Below the pieces are notes generated by a model that saw only the letters and a list, made by a program, of their open reading frames with translations, did no database searches and was not told where the DNA came from. Shown one piece after another: positions 52,550-60,676 of a DNA stretch of 64,000 bases. The translations under genes and the position numbers were made by a program. Position 1 is the first letter of the stretch. Every line of letters begins with the position of its first letter. This DNA comes from Larkinella sp. C7 (GTDB lineage: Bacteria; Bacteroidota; Bacteroidia; Cytophagales; Spirosomataceae): the NCBI RefSeq assembly GCF_006149005.1, contig NZ_VBSL01000002.1:423466-487465 (forward strand), read 5' to 3'.

Positions 52550-52726
52550 ATCAACCGGAAAGTCCGGTATAGAGGTTCCTTCTATCTGTTTTCGGTTCGC
52601 CGAAGCGGTTGCAGGGAATGGTTATACTGATCTTTTTTTGAGCCTTACTCTTAACCGGGTAAGGTAGGTAGGACAGAGAAAAATGGTAGCAAAGATCCCC
52701 GTGCATTTCGGGGATTTTTCTTTTTA
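52550..52726 (+). ncRNA. candidate structured small RNA ending in a terminator
   Basis: A plus-strand stretch of ~170 bases has no supported ORF but several small hairpins: CCGGAAAGTCCGG at ~52556, TCGGTTCGCCGA at ~52591, and CCTTACTCTTAACCGGGTAAGG at ~52642. It ends in a clean terminator (ATCCCCG/CGGGGAT stem at 52695-52715, then TTTTTCTTTTT). No plus-strand gene precedes it, so the terminator needs its own transcript. It does not match RNase P, tmRNA or SRP RNA as remembered; a 6S-like RNA is possible but unproven. The rest of the 52153-52550 gap shows nothing more. Confidence 0.35.
52695..52726 (+). terminator. Rho-independent terminator
   Basis: A 7-bp GC-rich stem with a seven-base loop and an 11-base T-rich tail on the plus strand only. 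It faces the end of the minus-strand modC gene and probably serves the candidate RNA above. Confidence 0.7.
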
Positions 52727-52743
52727 GGGCCATTGAGCTTTTT

Positions 52744-53619
52744 TCAGTCGGCTTTTCGGGTCAGCGTCTGGGTATCGAGGGAGACAACAATGGCTTGTCC
52801 AATGTGCCACTCCTGTACACCTGAAGGCACATTGAGTGCGATCAGATTGTCCGTCAACCGAATCCGAAGCCGCGTTGTCGTCTCCTCAACCTGAACCTCC
52901 TGTATGGTACCCCTAAGGGGAACAGCCGATTTTTTTCCTGCCACAGCAGGGCTTCCAATAGCCGTCACCTTTCCCTGGTTTAGTTCCAGGATGCAGTCGG
53001 CAACCCGGTGAATTTCGTCCTGATGGTGACTCACCAAGACCGTTGTTGTGCCAAACTGCCGGTGTAAACGAACCAGTTCGTGGAGCAATTGCTGCCGGGT
53101 TTCGTAGTCCAGGGCCGAAAAGGGTTCGTCCAGTAACAATACGTCCGGCCGCCGTGCCAAAGCCCGGATCAACGCCACCCGCTGGCGTTGCCCCCCCGAG
53201 AGGGTTGCCGGCTTCCGGTCAGCCAGATGAACCAGATTGACCAGCGACAGCAGCTCATCCACCAGTGAATCCCGGCGGTTTTCGGCCGCAAACTCGACGT
53301 TTTGTCGGACAGTCATGTTGGGAAACAGCGCAGCATCCTGAAACACCATGCCGACTTTCCGTTGCTGCACCGGCAACTGAATCCGTTCCGCCGTATCGAG
53401 CCAGATCCGGTCGCCAACCCGGATCAGACCGCTTTCCGGCATCGTCAGACCCGCCAGAATCCGCAGGAGTGTCGTTTTTCCCGAACCTGAAGGGCCACAC
53501 AAACCGGTCAGGCTCCCGGTCGTCAGCTTAAAATCGACATCGAGCAGAGCCGGACCGCTGGCAAACAACAAATTCATCCGGGCCTGTAGCTGGAGCATCG
53601 GCATCAGAATATCACCCAT
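52744..53619 (-). CDS. modC: molybdate ABC transporter ATP-binding protein
   Basis: 291 aa. Walker A GPSGSGKTTLLRILAG, Q-loop KVGMVFQDAALFPNMTVRQN, signature TLSGGQRQRVALIRALARRP, Walker B DVLLLDEPFSALDYETRQ and switch His in VLVSHHQDEIHRVADCI. The C-terminus (~230-291, IRLTDNLIALNVPSGVQEW) is a short TOBE/Mop-like domain. It powers molybdate uptake with ModA and ModB. Its start overlaps the modB end by 16 bases. The first Met may be residue 6 or 8 (MPMLQLQARM). Confidence 0.88.
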   Translation of the reverse strand: MGDILMPMLQLQARMNLLFASGPALLDVDFKLTTGSLTGLCGPSGSGKTTLLRILAGLTMPESGLIRVGDRIWLDTAERIQLPVQQRKVGMVFQDAALFPNMTVRQNVEFAAENRRDSLVDELLSLVNLVHLADRKPATLSGGQRQRVALIRALARRPDVLLLDEPFSALDYETRQQLLHELVRLHRQFGTTTVLVSHHQDEIHRVADCILELNQGKVTAIGSPAVAGKKSAVPLRGTIQEVQVEETTTRLRIRLTDNLIALNVPSGVQEWHIGQAIVVSLDTQTLTRKAD

Positions 53620-54275
53620 CTTTTGTTTATTGCGTAAACCGTCAGCAAAATACCGAAGGAGATGACCAGCAGCAACAAGGCGTAGGCATTGGCCGCTCCA
53701 TAATGCAGCAACTCGACTTCGTCGTAAATCGCCACGGAAGCCACGCGGGTTTGTCCGGGCAGATTGCCTCCAATCATCAGCACCAGTCCAAACTCCCCAA
53801 TCGTGTGAGCGAAAGACAGTACCAGGCCCGTCAGCAGCGACGGTTTGATGTTGGGCAGCAAGACACGGAAGAAGGTTTCCCGGCGGGATTTCCCAAGCGT
53901 ATACGATGCTTCCCGCAACGATGCCGGCAGATTTTCCAAACCGGCCTGTACGGGGTGAACCATAAATGGCAGGCTGTAGAAAATGGACGCCACCACCAGC
54001 CCTTCAAAGGTAAACAACAACCGCAGATCGAACCAGGAAAGCAGTTTTTTACCCAGAAAACCGGTCGGATTAAACGCCAGCAAAAAGTAAAAACCGAGTA
54101 CGGAGGGGGGCAACACGAGCGGTAAACTGATGACGGCTTCGACCACCGGTTTGAAACGGAAGCGGGTGAAGGCCAGCCAACCCGCCAGCGGAATCCCCAC
54201 CAGCAGCAACAAAAGCGTTGTGGTGGTGGCCAGGCGAAACGTCAGCAGCAGGGGTTGCCAGTCGAAATCGGTCAT
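53604..54275 (-). CDS. modB: molybdate ABC transporter permease
   Basis: 223 aa, the normal length. Five to six helices (TTTLLLLLVGIPLAGWLAF, SLPLVLPPSVLGFYFLLA, VVASIFYSLPFMVHPVQAGL, GLVLSFAHTIGEFGLVLMIG, YALLLLVISFGILLTVYAI). The EAA-type loop AGLENLPASLREASYTLGKS contacts ModC. It sits between modA and modC with overlaps on both sides, which fixes the order modA-modB-modC as one transcript. Confidence 0.92.
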   Translation of the reverse strand: MTDFDWQPLLLTFRLATTTTLLLLLVGIPLAGWLAFTRFRFKPVVEAVISLPLVLPPSVLGFYFLLAFNPTGFLGKKLLSWFDLRLLFTFEGLVVASIFYSLPFMVHPVQAGLENLPASLREASYTLGKSRRETFFRVLLPNIKPSLLTGLVLSFAHTIGEFGLVLMIGGNLPGQTRVASVAIYDEVELLHYGAANAYALLLLVISFGILLTVYAINKRWVIF

Positions 54276-55009
54276 GGGCGGGATGGCAGTTGGTAACCGT
54301 ATTGTTGGAAAATAGCCCGTGCTTCCGGCGAAAATAAATAGTCGTAGAATTTCTGCGAACCGGCGGTGGCCTTTCTGAGCAGCACCACGCCCTGCGCAAT
54401 GGGTTTTGCCCCTTTCACATCCGCCCAGCGGCCTTTGCCCCTTAACAACGGCTCCAGCACCACCGATTTTGCCGTAAACCCCGCATCGACCGCACCCGAA
54501 ACCAGGTATTGGTTGACCTGTGAAATGCTTTCTCCGTAGACGATTTTAGATTGTAAGCTTTTCAGCAGGTTCTGCTGGGTCAGTGTGTTTACGGCCACGG
54601 CACCATAGGGAGCGGTTTTGGGGTTGGCAATGGCAATCTTCGTAATCCGTTTGTCGGCCAGGACGGCCAGTCCTTTGGCGGGATCGATGTCGGCCCGCGT
54701 CCAAAGCACCAGCAAGCCGTAGGCATACGTTTTCGGTTTCGCCTGCGCCAGCCCGGCCTGAAAAACCAGCTCGGGATAGTGAAGATCGGCCGACAGAAAA
54801 ACGTCGAACGGTGCGCCATTCTGGATTTGGGCCGTGAGCTTTCCCGACGAGTTGACGATGGATTCGAGAGTCAGACTGGTTTTCGCTTCAAAACCGGCTT
54901 TCAGTTTTTCCATGACGAACTGCGCATTGGCCGCCACCGCCACCCGAATTTTCTGGGCTGTAGCCGGGAGTGTGAATGCAATAAGAAGCAGGATGAACCC
55001 GTGGCGCAT
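54272..55009 (-). CDS. modA: molybdate-binding periplasmic protein
   Basis: 245 aa with a signal peptide (MRHGFILLLIAFTLPATA, cut before QKIRVAVAAN). ModA regions: VAVAANAQFVMEKLKAGFEA, NSSGKLTAQIQNGAPFDVFL, SADLHYPELVFQAG, IAIANPKTAPYGAVAVNTL and VSGAVDAGFTAKSVV. Ser residues in NSSG and Ala-Tyr in TAPYG form the oxyanion site. It binds molybdate or tungstate and hands it to ModB. First gene of the operon. Confidence 0.92.
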   Translation of the reverse strand: MRHGFILLLIAFTLPATAQKIRVAVAANAQFVMEKLKAGFEAKTSLTLESIVNSSGKLTAQIQNGAPFDVFLSADLHYPELVFQAGLAQAKPKTYAYGLLVLWTRADIDPAKGLAVLADKRITKIAIANPKTAPYGAVAVNTLTQQNLLKSLQSKIVYGESISQVNQYLVSGAVDAGFTAKSVVLEPLLRGKGRWADVKGAKPIAQGVVLLRKATAGSQKFYDYLFSPEARAIFQQYGYQLPSRP

Positions 55010-55095
55010 GAACGATCGTTATAGTCTGGCAAATATAACGAGTTCTTGGAAATAGGAACGGAAATAAGTAGGTTTATATTCCTTACAAAACAACC

Positions 55096-55647
55096 ATGAA
55101 ACATCTTTTATTTTTACTCGCAGGGTATCTTTTTAGCTTCAGCGGCCAGGCGCAGAAACACCTGGAATGGGCCGGAAAACCGAATCCGGAATGGAAGGCG
55201 GAGGTGGTCAGCCAGCATCAGAAGGGAAGTTGGTTAACGGGTGCAGGCCTTACGGTTTTGGGCACGACCGCCAAAGTCGGTTATTTTGCCGCCAACCGGT
55301 GGTGGATTGGGGCTGAGGGAGAATTGCACAATTTGTTATCGACCCGTCTGGAAGGCGGTTTATTCGCCCGGTATTACCTCTGGAATGGCTCGCTCCTGAG
55401 CGGTTTTGCACTGGGTGGCGTATCCTACGGTCGGTTTCAGGGATGGGATTGGGACATTGACTTCGAAACCCCCGGTTCGCCAACGCGGTATTCCAGCGCC
55501 AAATTGAATGCCGGACTGGGTTTGGAAATGACGCTTTCCCGGCGATTGGCGCTTGAAGGCGTCGGGAAGGTGGGCAAGCTCACCGATGCGGGCTGGTTTC
55601 AGCCCAGTGTTCAGTTGTCGCTCAACGTGTATTTAGGTAGTCGATAG
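55096..55647 (+). CDS. hypothetical outer-membrane-like protein
   Basis: 183 aa with a signal peptide (MKHLLFLLAGYLFSFSGQA). The mature part alternates hydrophobic and polar residues in strand-size units rich in Gly, Tyr and Trp (VGYFAANRWWIGAEGELHNL, LEGGLFARYYLWNGSLLSGF, LNAGLGLEMTLSRRLALEGV) and ends in LSLNVYLGSR, a typical beta-barrel end. It is likely a small eight-strand outer-membrane barrel of unknown role. It is divergent from modA. Confidence 0.75.
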   Translation: MKHLLFLLAGYLFSFSGQAQKHLEWAGKPNPEWKAEVVSQHQKGSWLTGAGLTVLGTTAKVGYFAANRWWIGAEGELHNLLSTRLEGGLFARYYLWNGSLLSGFALGGVSYGRFQGWDWDIDFETPGSPTRYSSAKLNAGLGLEMTLSRRLALEGVGKVGKLTDAGWFQPSVQLSLNVYLGSR

Positions 55648-55700
55648 GCCTAATCTGGCTTGAAAATGCTGACTAAAATGCGTAGTATTGATTTTATTGG

Positions 55701-56243
55701 ATGAACAAGCGCATGGCAATACCCATTGTCTTTGAGGAGCCCAAACGCCTGAAACGCGTTCCCTCCTATCTGGTTTACGAAACACTCAACGGAAAGCCTC
55801 TGTATTACAAAGGCTACAAGGACGTTTTGTCAGGCGAGAAAACAGCCGCTGAGATTCTGGGAAGCAGTTCGTTGCAAGCGGCCATTGTGACCGCTATTGT
55901 CCTGTTCATAGGTCGTACGATCAATCGGAAAAGATATTTAGTCGTTTCAAATGAATCCGGCCTTCATGTCGATCATGGGAGTAACTTTTCGAACGACGTA
56001 GCCATTTTTGAAAAAGAAGGGCTAATTCTGACGAATAAATATTTTGATGTACCGCCCAAAGTAGCCATTGAAATTGATGTACAGATTGATCTGGAAAATT
56101 TTTCATCCCGCGAGCAAAGCTATATTTACGCAAAAACCGAGCGGCTTCTCGACTTTGGTGTTGAACGCTTAATCTGGATTACTACCCAGCCCCAGAAGCT
56201 ATTGGTCGCCAGCCGCACTGGCGACTGGATTACGCACAATTAG
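55701..56243 (+). CDS. Uma2-family PD-(D/E)XK nuclease-like protein, ended early by a nonsense codon
   Basis: 180 aa. The Uma2 (DUF820) pattern is visible: SSLQAAIVTAIVLFIGRTIN, GSNFSNDVAIFEKEGLILTN, PPKVAIEIDVQIDLENF (the D-x-n-E-x-D catalytic region) and KTERLLDFGVERLIWITTQP. The frame stops at TAG 56241-56243 after DWITHN. It then continues in the same frame as DINVPVLDDCVLNLAELLRE and EGIGY to a TGA ending at 56321, the expected family tail. A single TGG-to-TAG change explains it. Uma2 proteins are often multiplied in Cyanobacteria and Cytophagales; their role is not settled. The gene lies end to end with the Mrr-type gene. Confidence 0.75.
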   Translation: MNKRMAIPIVFEEPKRLKRVPSYLVYETLNGKPLYYKGYKDVLSGEKTAAEILGSSSLQAAIVTAIVLFIGRTINRKRYLVVSNESGLHVDHGSNFSNDVAIFEKEGLILTNKYFDVPPKVAIEIDVQIDLENFSSREQSYIYAKTERLLDFGVERLIWITTQPQKLLVASRTGDWITHN

Positions 56244-56324
56244 GACATCAATGTTCCCGTTCTGGATGATTGTGTGCTGAACTTGGCTGAATTATTGCGT
56301 GAGGAAGGGATTGGTTATTGATGA

Positions 56325-57242
56325 TTATTCTTCAGAAAAGTAATCATTATCAATTCTTTTTATTTCATAAATTTGTTGAAGCGAAACACCGAGGTTATAA
56401 TCAATCATTAATTGAGCTAGTTCTACACCATTAATAAGAACAATTTTTGTTTCGTTGCGTGGCACATACTCAGAGGCTTCCTTTGTAAAAGAAGAAGTTG
56501 TGATAAAAATCCCTTTTTTCGCTCCTTGCCCTGCCAATGCACCTATAAACTTGTGTATTTCTGGGCGACCGACAACATTCCCGGGTTTCCAGCGCTTTGC
56601 CTGAATATAAATAATATCCAGACCTAATTTATCTTCTTTTATCGTTCCATCAATACCTTCGTCACCACTTTTTCCAATAGCTTTCCCAGCATCTTTTATT
56701 GATCCCCCATACCCCATTCTAACAAGCAGTTCGACAACAAGTTTTTCAAAAAAAACTGGAGGCATGCTCACAATTTTATCTAACAAATCTTGTGCAAGGG
56801 ATTTTCTGATACTGAAATAAGCGCTTTCAAGAGTCTCTTCAGGAGTTTGCTGTGCAATAGTAGTTAGTTCAGCAACTTGCTCACCATTATCCTGTTTTTT
56901 TGTAGACTGGAATTCTAAAAATTCTGGATATTGCTTAAGAAATGCAATATTTATGGATACCGGGTTTTGTTTCAAAGCATTTTTACCCCGATCAGTTAGT
57001 TTTATAATTCCACGTTTAGGAGAGTCTAATAATCCTGATTTTTTTAAATATGTTTTTGCCCATCCAGCCCTGTTACCAAATAAAAACGCCTGACCACTCG
57101 GCAACAACTCCGCCCGCTCTTCATCGGATAGCTGAAAGATAACGCTTAGCCTTTCTACAACATCATTGAATTTATGTTCTTTTCCATCCGCCACATATTT
57201 TAGCAGAGGTAACATTATACTCTGGTAATCAGGAATAGGCAT
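56325..57242 (-). CDS. mrr: Mrr-type restriction endonuclease
   Basis: 305 aa. The N-terminal winged-helix domain (YQSIMLPLLKYVADGKEHKF, WAKTYLKKSGLLDSPKRGI) is followed by an Mrr_cat domain: FFEKLVVELLVRMGYGGSIK, GKSGDEGIDGTIKEDKLGLD and IIYIQAKRWKPGNVVG. The Asp in DEGIDG and QAK are the PD-(D/E)XK catalytic residues. KKGIFITTSSFTKEASEY is the conserved strand. Mrr cuts modified (methylated) foreign DNA. The gene is clearly AT-richer than its neighbours and has no modification partner, as expected for a transferred type IV enzyme. Confidence 0.9.
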   Translation of the reverse strand: MPIPDYQSIMLPLLKYVADGKEHKFNDVVERLSVIFQLSDEERAELLPSGQAFLFGNRAGWAKTYLKKSGLLDSPKRGIIKLTDRGKNALKQNPVSINIAFLKQYPEFLEFQSTKKQDNGEQVAELTTIAQQTPEETLESAYFSIRKSLAQDLLDKIVSMPPVFFEKLVVELLVRMGYGGSIKDAGKAIGKSGDEGIDGTIKEDKLGLDIIYIQAKRWKPGNVVGRPEIHKFIGALAGQGAKKGIFITTSSFTKEASEYVPRNETKIVLINGVELAQLMIDYNLGVSLQQIYEIKRIDNDYFSEE

Positions 57243-57430
57243 AATAAATAAAAGTGTTGAAGTAGCAACTTACAAAAGTATACGAATAGCTACAATTAAA
57301 CTACATTTAAAACGCCAAAATGACTTCCTGTATAGCATTCAGTGATGTACGCATCAATACCAAAGCAATATTGTTCGTAGCCGGTCGACAAATATGTTTC
57401 TTGTTGAACAATATTTTGTTCGGCTATAAA

Positions 57431-57634
57431 TCAACTCCCCGGATTAAACCGGGCCGCATCTATAATCGACCACAAGTGAATCAGCCAGCCGAGCAGAAAA
57501 AACCAGAGGACACCGGCCAGCACAAACTGAATGATTGCCATCAGCAACCGCCCTTGCAGCAACTGACCTAAACCGGGAATGAAGAAACTACAGAGAGCAG
57601 CCAGCACGTTGCCGCCCGATCCTTGACCTGCCAT
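57431..57634 (-). CDS. small TM2-like membrane protein
   Basis: 67 aa from the Met at 57634 (MAGQGSGGN), or 71 from 57646. Two helices with a conserved turn: LAALCSFFIPGLGQLLQG and QFVLAGVLWFFLLGWLIHLW, ending SIIDAARFN. FIPGLGQ and the terminal IIDA are characteristic of TM2/YqaE-like small proteins of unknown function. It lies alone between the Mrr-type gene and the sugar cluster's terminator. Confidence 0.75.
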   Translation of the reverse strand: MAGQGSGGNVLAALCSFFIPGLGQLLQGRLLMAIIQFVLAGVLWFFLLGWLIHLWSIIDAARFNPGS

Positions 57635-57806
57635 TGTTTTGAACATTTAAAGTACGATTTCCACCGAAATGTAGTGTGGTGGCGGATCAATCCGTTCGGA
57701 TTATGACAAACGGTGATTCCTGTCCTTTAAACTGCCAAAAGCCGGGTCCGGTTTTAAAAACTTCTTATCTGTTTCGTTTCGGCAGACCAGTATAAGATGA
57801 CGATAT

Positions 57807-57844
57807 AAAAAAACCTGCAAGGTCAAAAAAGACCTTGCAGGTTT
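57807..57844 (-). terminator. Rho-independent terminator of the sugar catabolism genes
   Basis: A perfect 14-bp stem (AAACCTGCAAGGTC and complement) with a six-base loop. On the minus strand the tail is TTTTTTTATAT. It begins 23 bases after the isomerase stop. Confidence 0.85.
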
Positions 57845-57866
57845 CGGAGCGGTTTCAAACCAGACT

Positions 57867-58919
57867 TTACAAGCCTAGTAATTTCTTGTTAAATGCTTCA
57901 TCAGCGCCCGTTCCGGCGAAGTCGTCAAACGCCCGTTCGGTAACGCGGATGATGTGGCTTTCGATAAACGGTGCGCCTTCTGCCGCGCCCTGCTCAGGGT
58001 GCTTGATGGCACACTCCCACTCCAGAACCGCCCAGCCGTCGTAGTCATACTGCGAAAGCTTGCTGAAAATCCCGGAGAAGTCGACCTGACCATCGCCCAG
58101 CGAACGGAACCGTCCGGCCCGTTCGACCCAGCCCTGGTAGCCGCTGTAAACGCCCTGTTTCCCCGTCGGATTGAATTCGGCATCTTTGACGTGGAAAGCG
58201 AAAATCCGGTCGTGGTAGAAGTCGATGAATTGCAGGTAGTCCAGTTGCTGCAGCAAAAAGTGGCTTGGGTCGTAGTTGATCCCGGCGCGTGGGTGACCAT
58301 CGACATAGTCAAGGAAAGTCTCGAATGTCACGCCATCGTGCAGGTCTTCACCGGGGTGCAATTCGTAGCCAACGTTCACGCCGGACTCGTCGAACGCATC
58401 CAGAATGGGCTTCCAGCGGTTTCCCAATTCCTGAAAAGCCGTGGTGACCAGTCCCGCCGGGCGTTGTGGCCACGGATACATGTACGGCCACAGCAGTGCG
58501 CCCGAAAACGTCACGTGCGAGGTCAGGCCGAGATTCTGGCTGGCTTTGGCCGCCCACTTCAATTGCTGCACCGCCCACGCCTGCTGTTCTTTCGGTTTGC
58601 CCGCCAGTTCGGCCGGCCCAAACCCGTCGAACATCGATGCATAGGCCGGATGAACTGCCACCAGTTGCCCCTGCAAGTGGGTGGACAGTTCGGTAATTTC
58701 CACGCCGATGTCGTTCAGTTTGCCCTTCAGCTCATCGCAATAGGTGGTGCTTTCGGCGGCTTTTTTGAGGTCAATCACCCGGGGGTCCCAGGTCGGAAGC
58801 TGGATGCCTTTATAACCGAGGTCGGCCATGTATTGGGCAATGGAATCCAGTGAATTAAACGGGGCGGCATCACCCAGAAACTGCGCCAGAAAAACGGCGG
58901 GTCCTTTGATGGTTTTCAT
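57867..58919 (-). CDS. cytoplasmic sugar phosphate isomerase/epimerase (IolE-like TIM barrel)
   Basis: 350 aa, no signal. Blocks of the xylose isomerase-like barrel: MADLGYKGIQLPTWDPRVID, ELSTHLQGQLVAVHPA, GVNVGYELHPGEDLHDGVTF, YVDGHPRAGINYDPSHFLLQ, FHVKDAEFNPTG and DYDGWAVLEWECAIKHPEQG. Metal ligands are the Glu, Asp, His and Glu in these blocks. Together with two Gfo/Idh/MocA oxidoreductases it forms a cluster typical of inositol-like or keto-sugar breakdown. It is the last gene before the terminator. Confidence 0.88.
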   Translation of the reverse strand: MKTIKGPAVFLAQFLGDAAPFNSLDSIAQYMADLGYKGIQLPTWDPRVIDLKKAAESTTYCDELKGKLNDIGVEITELSTHLQGQLVAVHPAYASMFDGFGPAELAGKPKEQQAWAVQQLKWAAKASQNLGLTSHVTFSGALLWPYMYPWPQRPAGLVTTAFQELGNRWKPILDAFDESGVNVGYELHPGEDLHDGVTFETFLDYVDGHPRAGINYDPSHFLLQQLDYLQFIDFYHDRIFAFHVKDAEFNPTGKQGVYSGYQGWVERAGRFRSLGDGQVDFSGIFSKLSQYDYDGWAVLEWECAIKHPEQGAAEGAPFIESHIIRVTERAFDDFAGTGADEAFNKKLLGL

Positions 58920-58966
58920 GATAATTGAGTGAGTTAGTGATTGAGTGATTGAGCGAAGAATATTCG

Positions 58967-59341
58967 TTATTTTTTGACACTGTTCCTGGATTTGGAAAGC
59001 ATCTTCACTAGTTGAACTCCTTCACTTAGCAAATCACTTAACCGGATTTCTGTTACAATTTCGGTATCAATTAAAGTTTCAAGCCAAAAGAGCGATTCAT
59101 CTAATTCTTCAACAACAATGCTGATTTTAGCGAAAAACTCATTTTGACTTCGGGCTCTTCGCACCGCCCGATAATTGGCGGCTGACGAAGATGAACTTCG
59201 TAGAAGTTGTTTCCCAAAATGTTGTGCTTCAAACGAATTAGGCAATGAGCGAAAAACCTGAACACATCGTAACATGAATCCCTTCAGGCGTTTTTCTACA
59301 CTATCTGCAAATTCGCCTTTATCAATCCGAATCGGCTCCAT
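58967..59341 (-). CDS. four-helix-bundle protein (S23/intervening-sequence family)
   Basis: 124 aa from the ATG at 59341 (MEPIRIDKGEFADSVEKRLK). The sequence is helical throughout: FMLRCVQVFRSLPNSFEAQH, FGKQLLRSSSSSAANYRAVR, RARSQNEFFAKISIVVEELD and ESLFWLETLIDTEI. FGKQLLRSS-SAAANYR-A is the family signature. The family includes proteins found within 23S rRNA intervening sequences, but many sit in ordinary loci. Here it separates the oxidoreductase and isomerase genes. Function unknown. Confidence 0.8.
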   Translation of the reverse strand: MEPIRIDKGEFADSVEKRLKGFMLRCVQVFRSLPNSFEAQHFGKQLLRSSSSSAANYRAVRRARSQNEFFAKISIVVEELDESLFWLETLIDTEIVTEIRLSDLLSEGVQLVKMLSKSRNSVKK

Positions 59342-59384
59342 GTTCTGGCGGGACGGTTTTTCACTCAATCACTCATTCGCACAT

Positions 59385-60533
59385 TCACTCAATGGTTACC
59401 CACCCCTGCTTCCTGTTCGATTCCAGAATCTTCTCGCAGATCAGCAGTTCGCGGTAGCCATCGGCGAAGGTGGGGTACGTTGGGTTTTCGGGCTGTTTGC
59501 CAGCGGCAACGGCTTCGTAGACTTCCTTGAACATCTGCTTCGAGGTGTCGGGGAAGCCTTCGTTGTGACCACCGGGGAACGATATCACCGAGCGTGCCTC
59601 CGAATACATCAGCGACGGATCGCGCATCAGGCTTTCGTTGTAGCCGTCGCGGTTACCGATCCACATTTCGTTCGGCGCTTCGGAGTTCCAGGCAAACGTT
59701 TTTTTCGAACCGGCAATCTCCAGTTTCATCTGGTTTTTGCGGCCCGCTGATACCTGCGAAACCGTTATAACCCCTTTGTTACCGTTGTCGAACCGCAGCA
59801 ACACGTTGGCGTGGTCTTCGGTGTTGATGGGTACATCGGCGTAATCTTCCGGTTGCAGCATCTTGCCCGAATACGTTTCCACCGCCTTGAGCGGTTTTTT
59901 CCGGGTTTTGTGAATGGTATTGAAATCCGCCAGAACAGCCACGGTTTTCAGTCCGGTGATGTATTCCAGAATGTCCATCAGGTGGGAGCCGATGTCGGCA
60001 ATGGCCCGCGAGTCGCCCGACTTATCGGGTTCGAGCCGCCAGTTGTAATCCGTTTCGTAAAACAGCCAGTCCTGCAAATACGATCCAATCACGGAATACA
60101 CCTCGCCCAGATCGCCTTTCTCCCGCATCACCCGCATCTGACGGGCCAACGGGTAATACCGCAAGTTGAAGTGAACGGCATTCACCAGGCCGGTTTTGGC
60201 TGCCAGTTCCACCAGTTCTTCGGCTTCTTTCAGATCTTTGGCCAGCGGTTTTTCGCAAACCACGTGTTTCCCTGCTTCCAGAGCGGCTTTTGATTGCGAA
60301 TAGTGCAGGAAGTTGGGGGTACAGATGTGGATACACTGGATGTCGTCCTGTTTCAGCAATTCGTCAAAGGTGTAGGAACGGGCAATGCCGAGCGAATCGG
60401 CTTTTTGGCGGGCCAGTTCGGCGGTAACTTCGCAAAGCGCAACTACCTCGACGTTCGGAAGCCGACGCAGGGCTTCAATGTGAGCCGGACCAATAAAGCC
60501 CGTACCAACTACACCAACTTTGATTTTTTCCAT
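59385..60533 (-). CDS. Gfo/Idh/MocA family oxidoreductase
   Basis: 382 aa. The N-terminal NAD(P)-binding Rossmann part has VGVVGTGFIGPAHIEALRRL (GxGxxG) and CIHICTPNFLHYSQSKAALE, with the catalytic motif CEKPLAKDLKEAEEL (EKP). A C-terminal sheet domain follows (GDLGEVYSVIGSYLQDWLFY, DSRAIADIGSHLMDILEYIT with the conserved Asp/His). The substrate is probably a sugar or inositol derivative. It follows the palindrome and the second oxidoreductase gene. Confidence 0.9.
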   Translation of the reverse strand: MEKIKVGVVGTGFIGPAHIEALRRLPNVEVVALCEVTAELARQKADSLGIARSYTFDELLKQDDIQCIHICTPNFLHYSQSKAALEAGKHVVCEKPLAKDLKEAEELVELAAKTGLVNAVHFNLRYYPLARQMRVMREKGDLGEVYSVIGSYLQDWLFYETDYNWRLEPDKSGDSRAIADIGSHLMDILEYITGLKTVAVLADFNTIHKTRKKPLKAVETYSGKMLQPEDYADVPINTEDHANVLLRFDNGNKGVITVSQVSAGRKNQMKLEIAGSKKTFAWNSEAPNEMWIGNRDGYNESLMRDPSLMYSEARSVISFPGGHNEGFPDTSKQMFKEVYEAVAAGKQPENPTYPTFADGYRELLICEKILESNRKQGWVTIE

Positions 60534-60585
60534 TTTTGAGAGTTAAAGAATGTATTTAAAGGTTAAAAAAGAAAACCGTGCAGGC

Positions 60586-60662
60586 GATTACACAGGGTTC
60601 ATCGGAGAACATCAGAGAAACTTTGATTACCTCTGATGTTCTCCGATGAACCCTGTGTAATC
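60586..60662. repeat. perfect 32-bp inverted repeat with 13-base loop
   Basis: The arms 60586-60617 and 60631-60662 are exact complements (outer ends GATTACACAGGG and CCCTGTGTAATC). It lies between the two oxidoreductase genes, which are on the same strand. No T-tract follows. It is either an intergenic repeat or a strong mRNA hairpin that uncouples the two genes. Confidence 0.75.
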
Positions 60663-60676
60663 ACATTTTCGATTTC

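Noticed and set aside
52556-52568. GGAAAGTCCGG word as a sign of RNase P RNA
   Set aside because: Resembles the RNase P P4 word, but the required 3' ACAGAA region and the overall length are missing.
52551-52733. 60-codon minus-strand frame
   Set aside because: Covers the hairpin-rich region and the terminator, no protein-like pattern; better explained as non-coding.
57954-58853. 299-codon plus-strand open frame
   Set aside because: Antisense to the IolE-like isomerase, which has clear conserved blocks.
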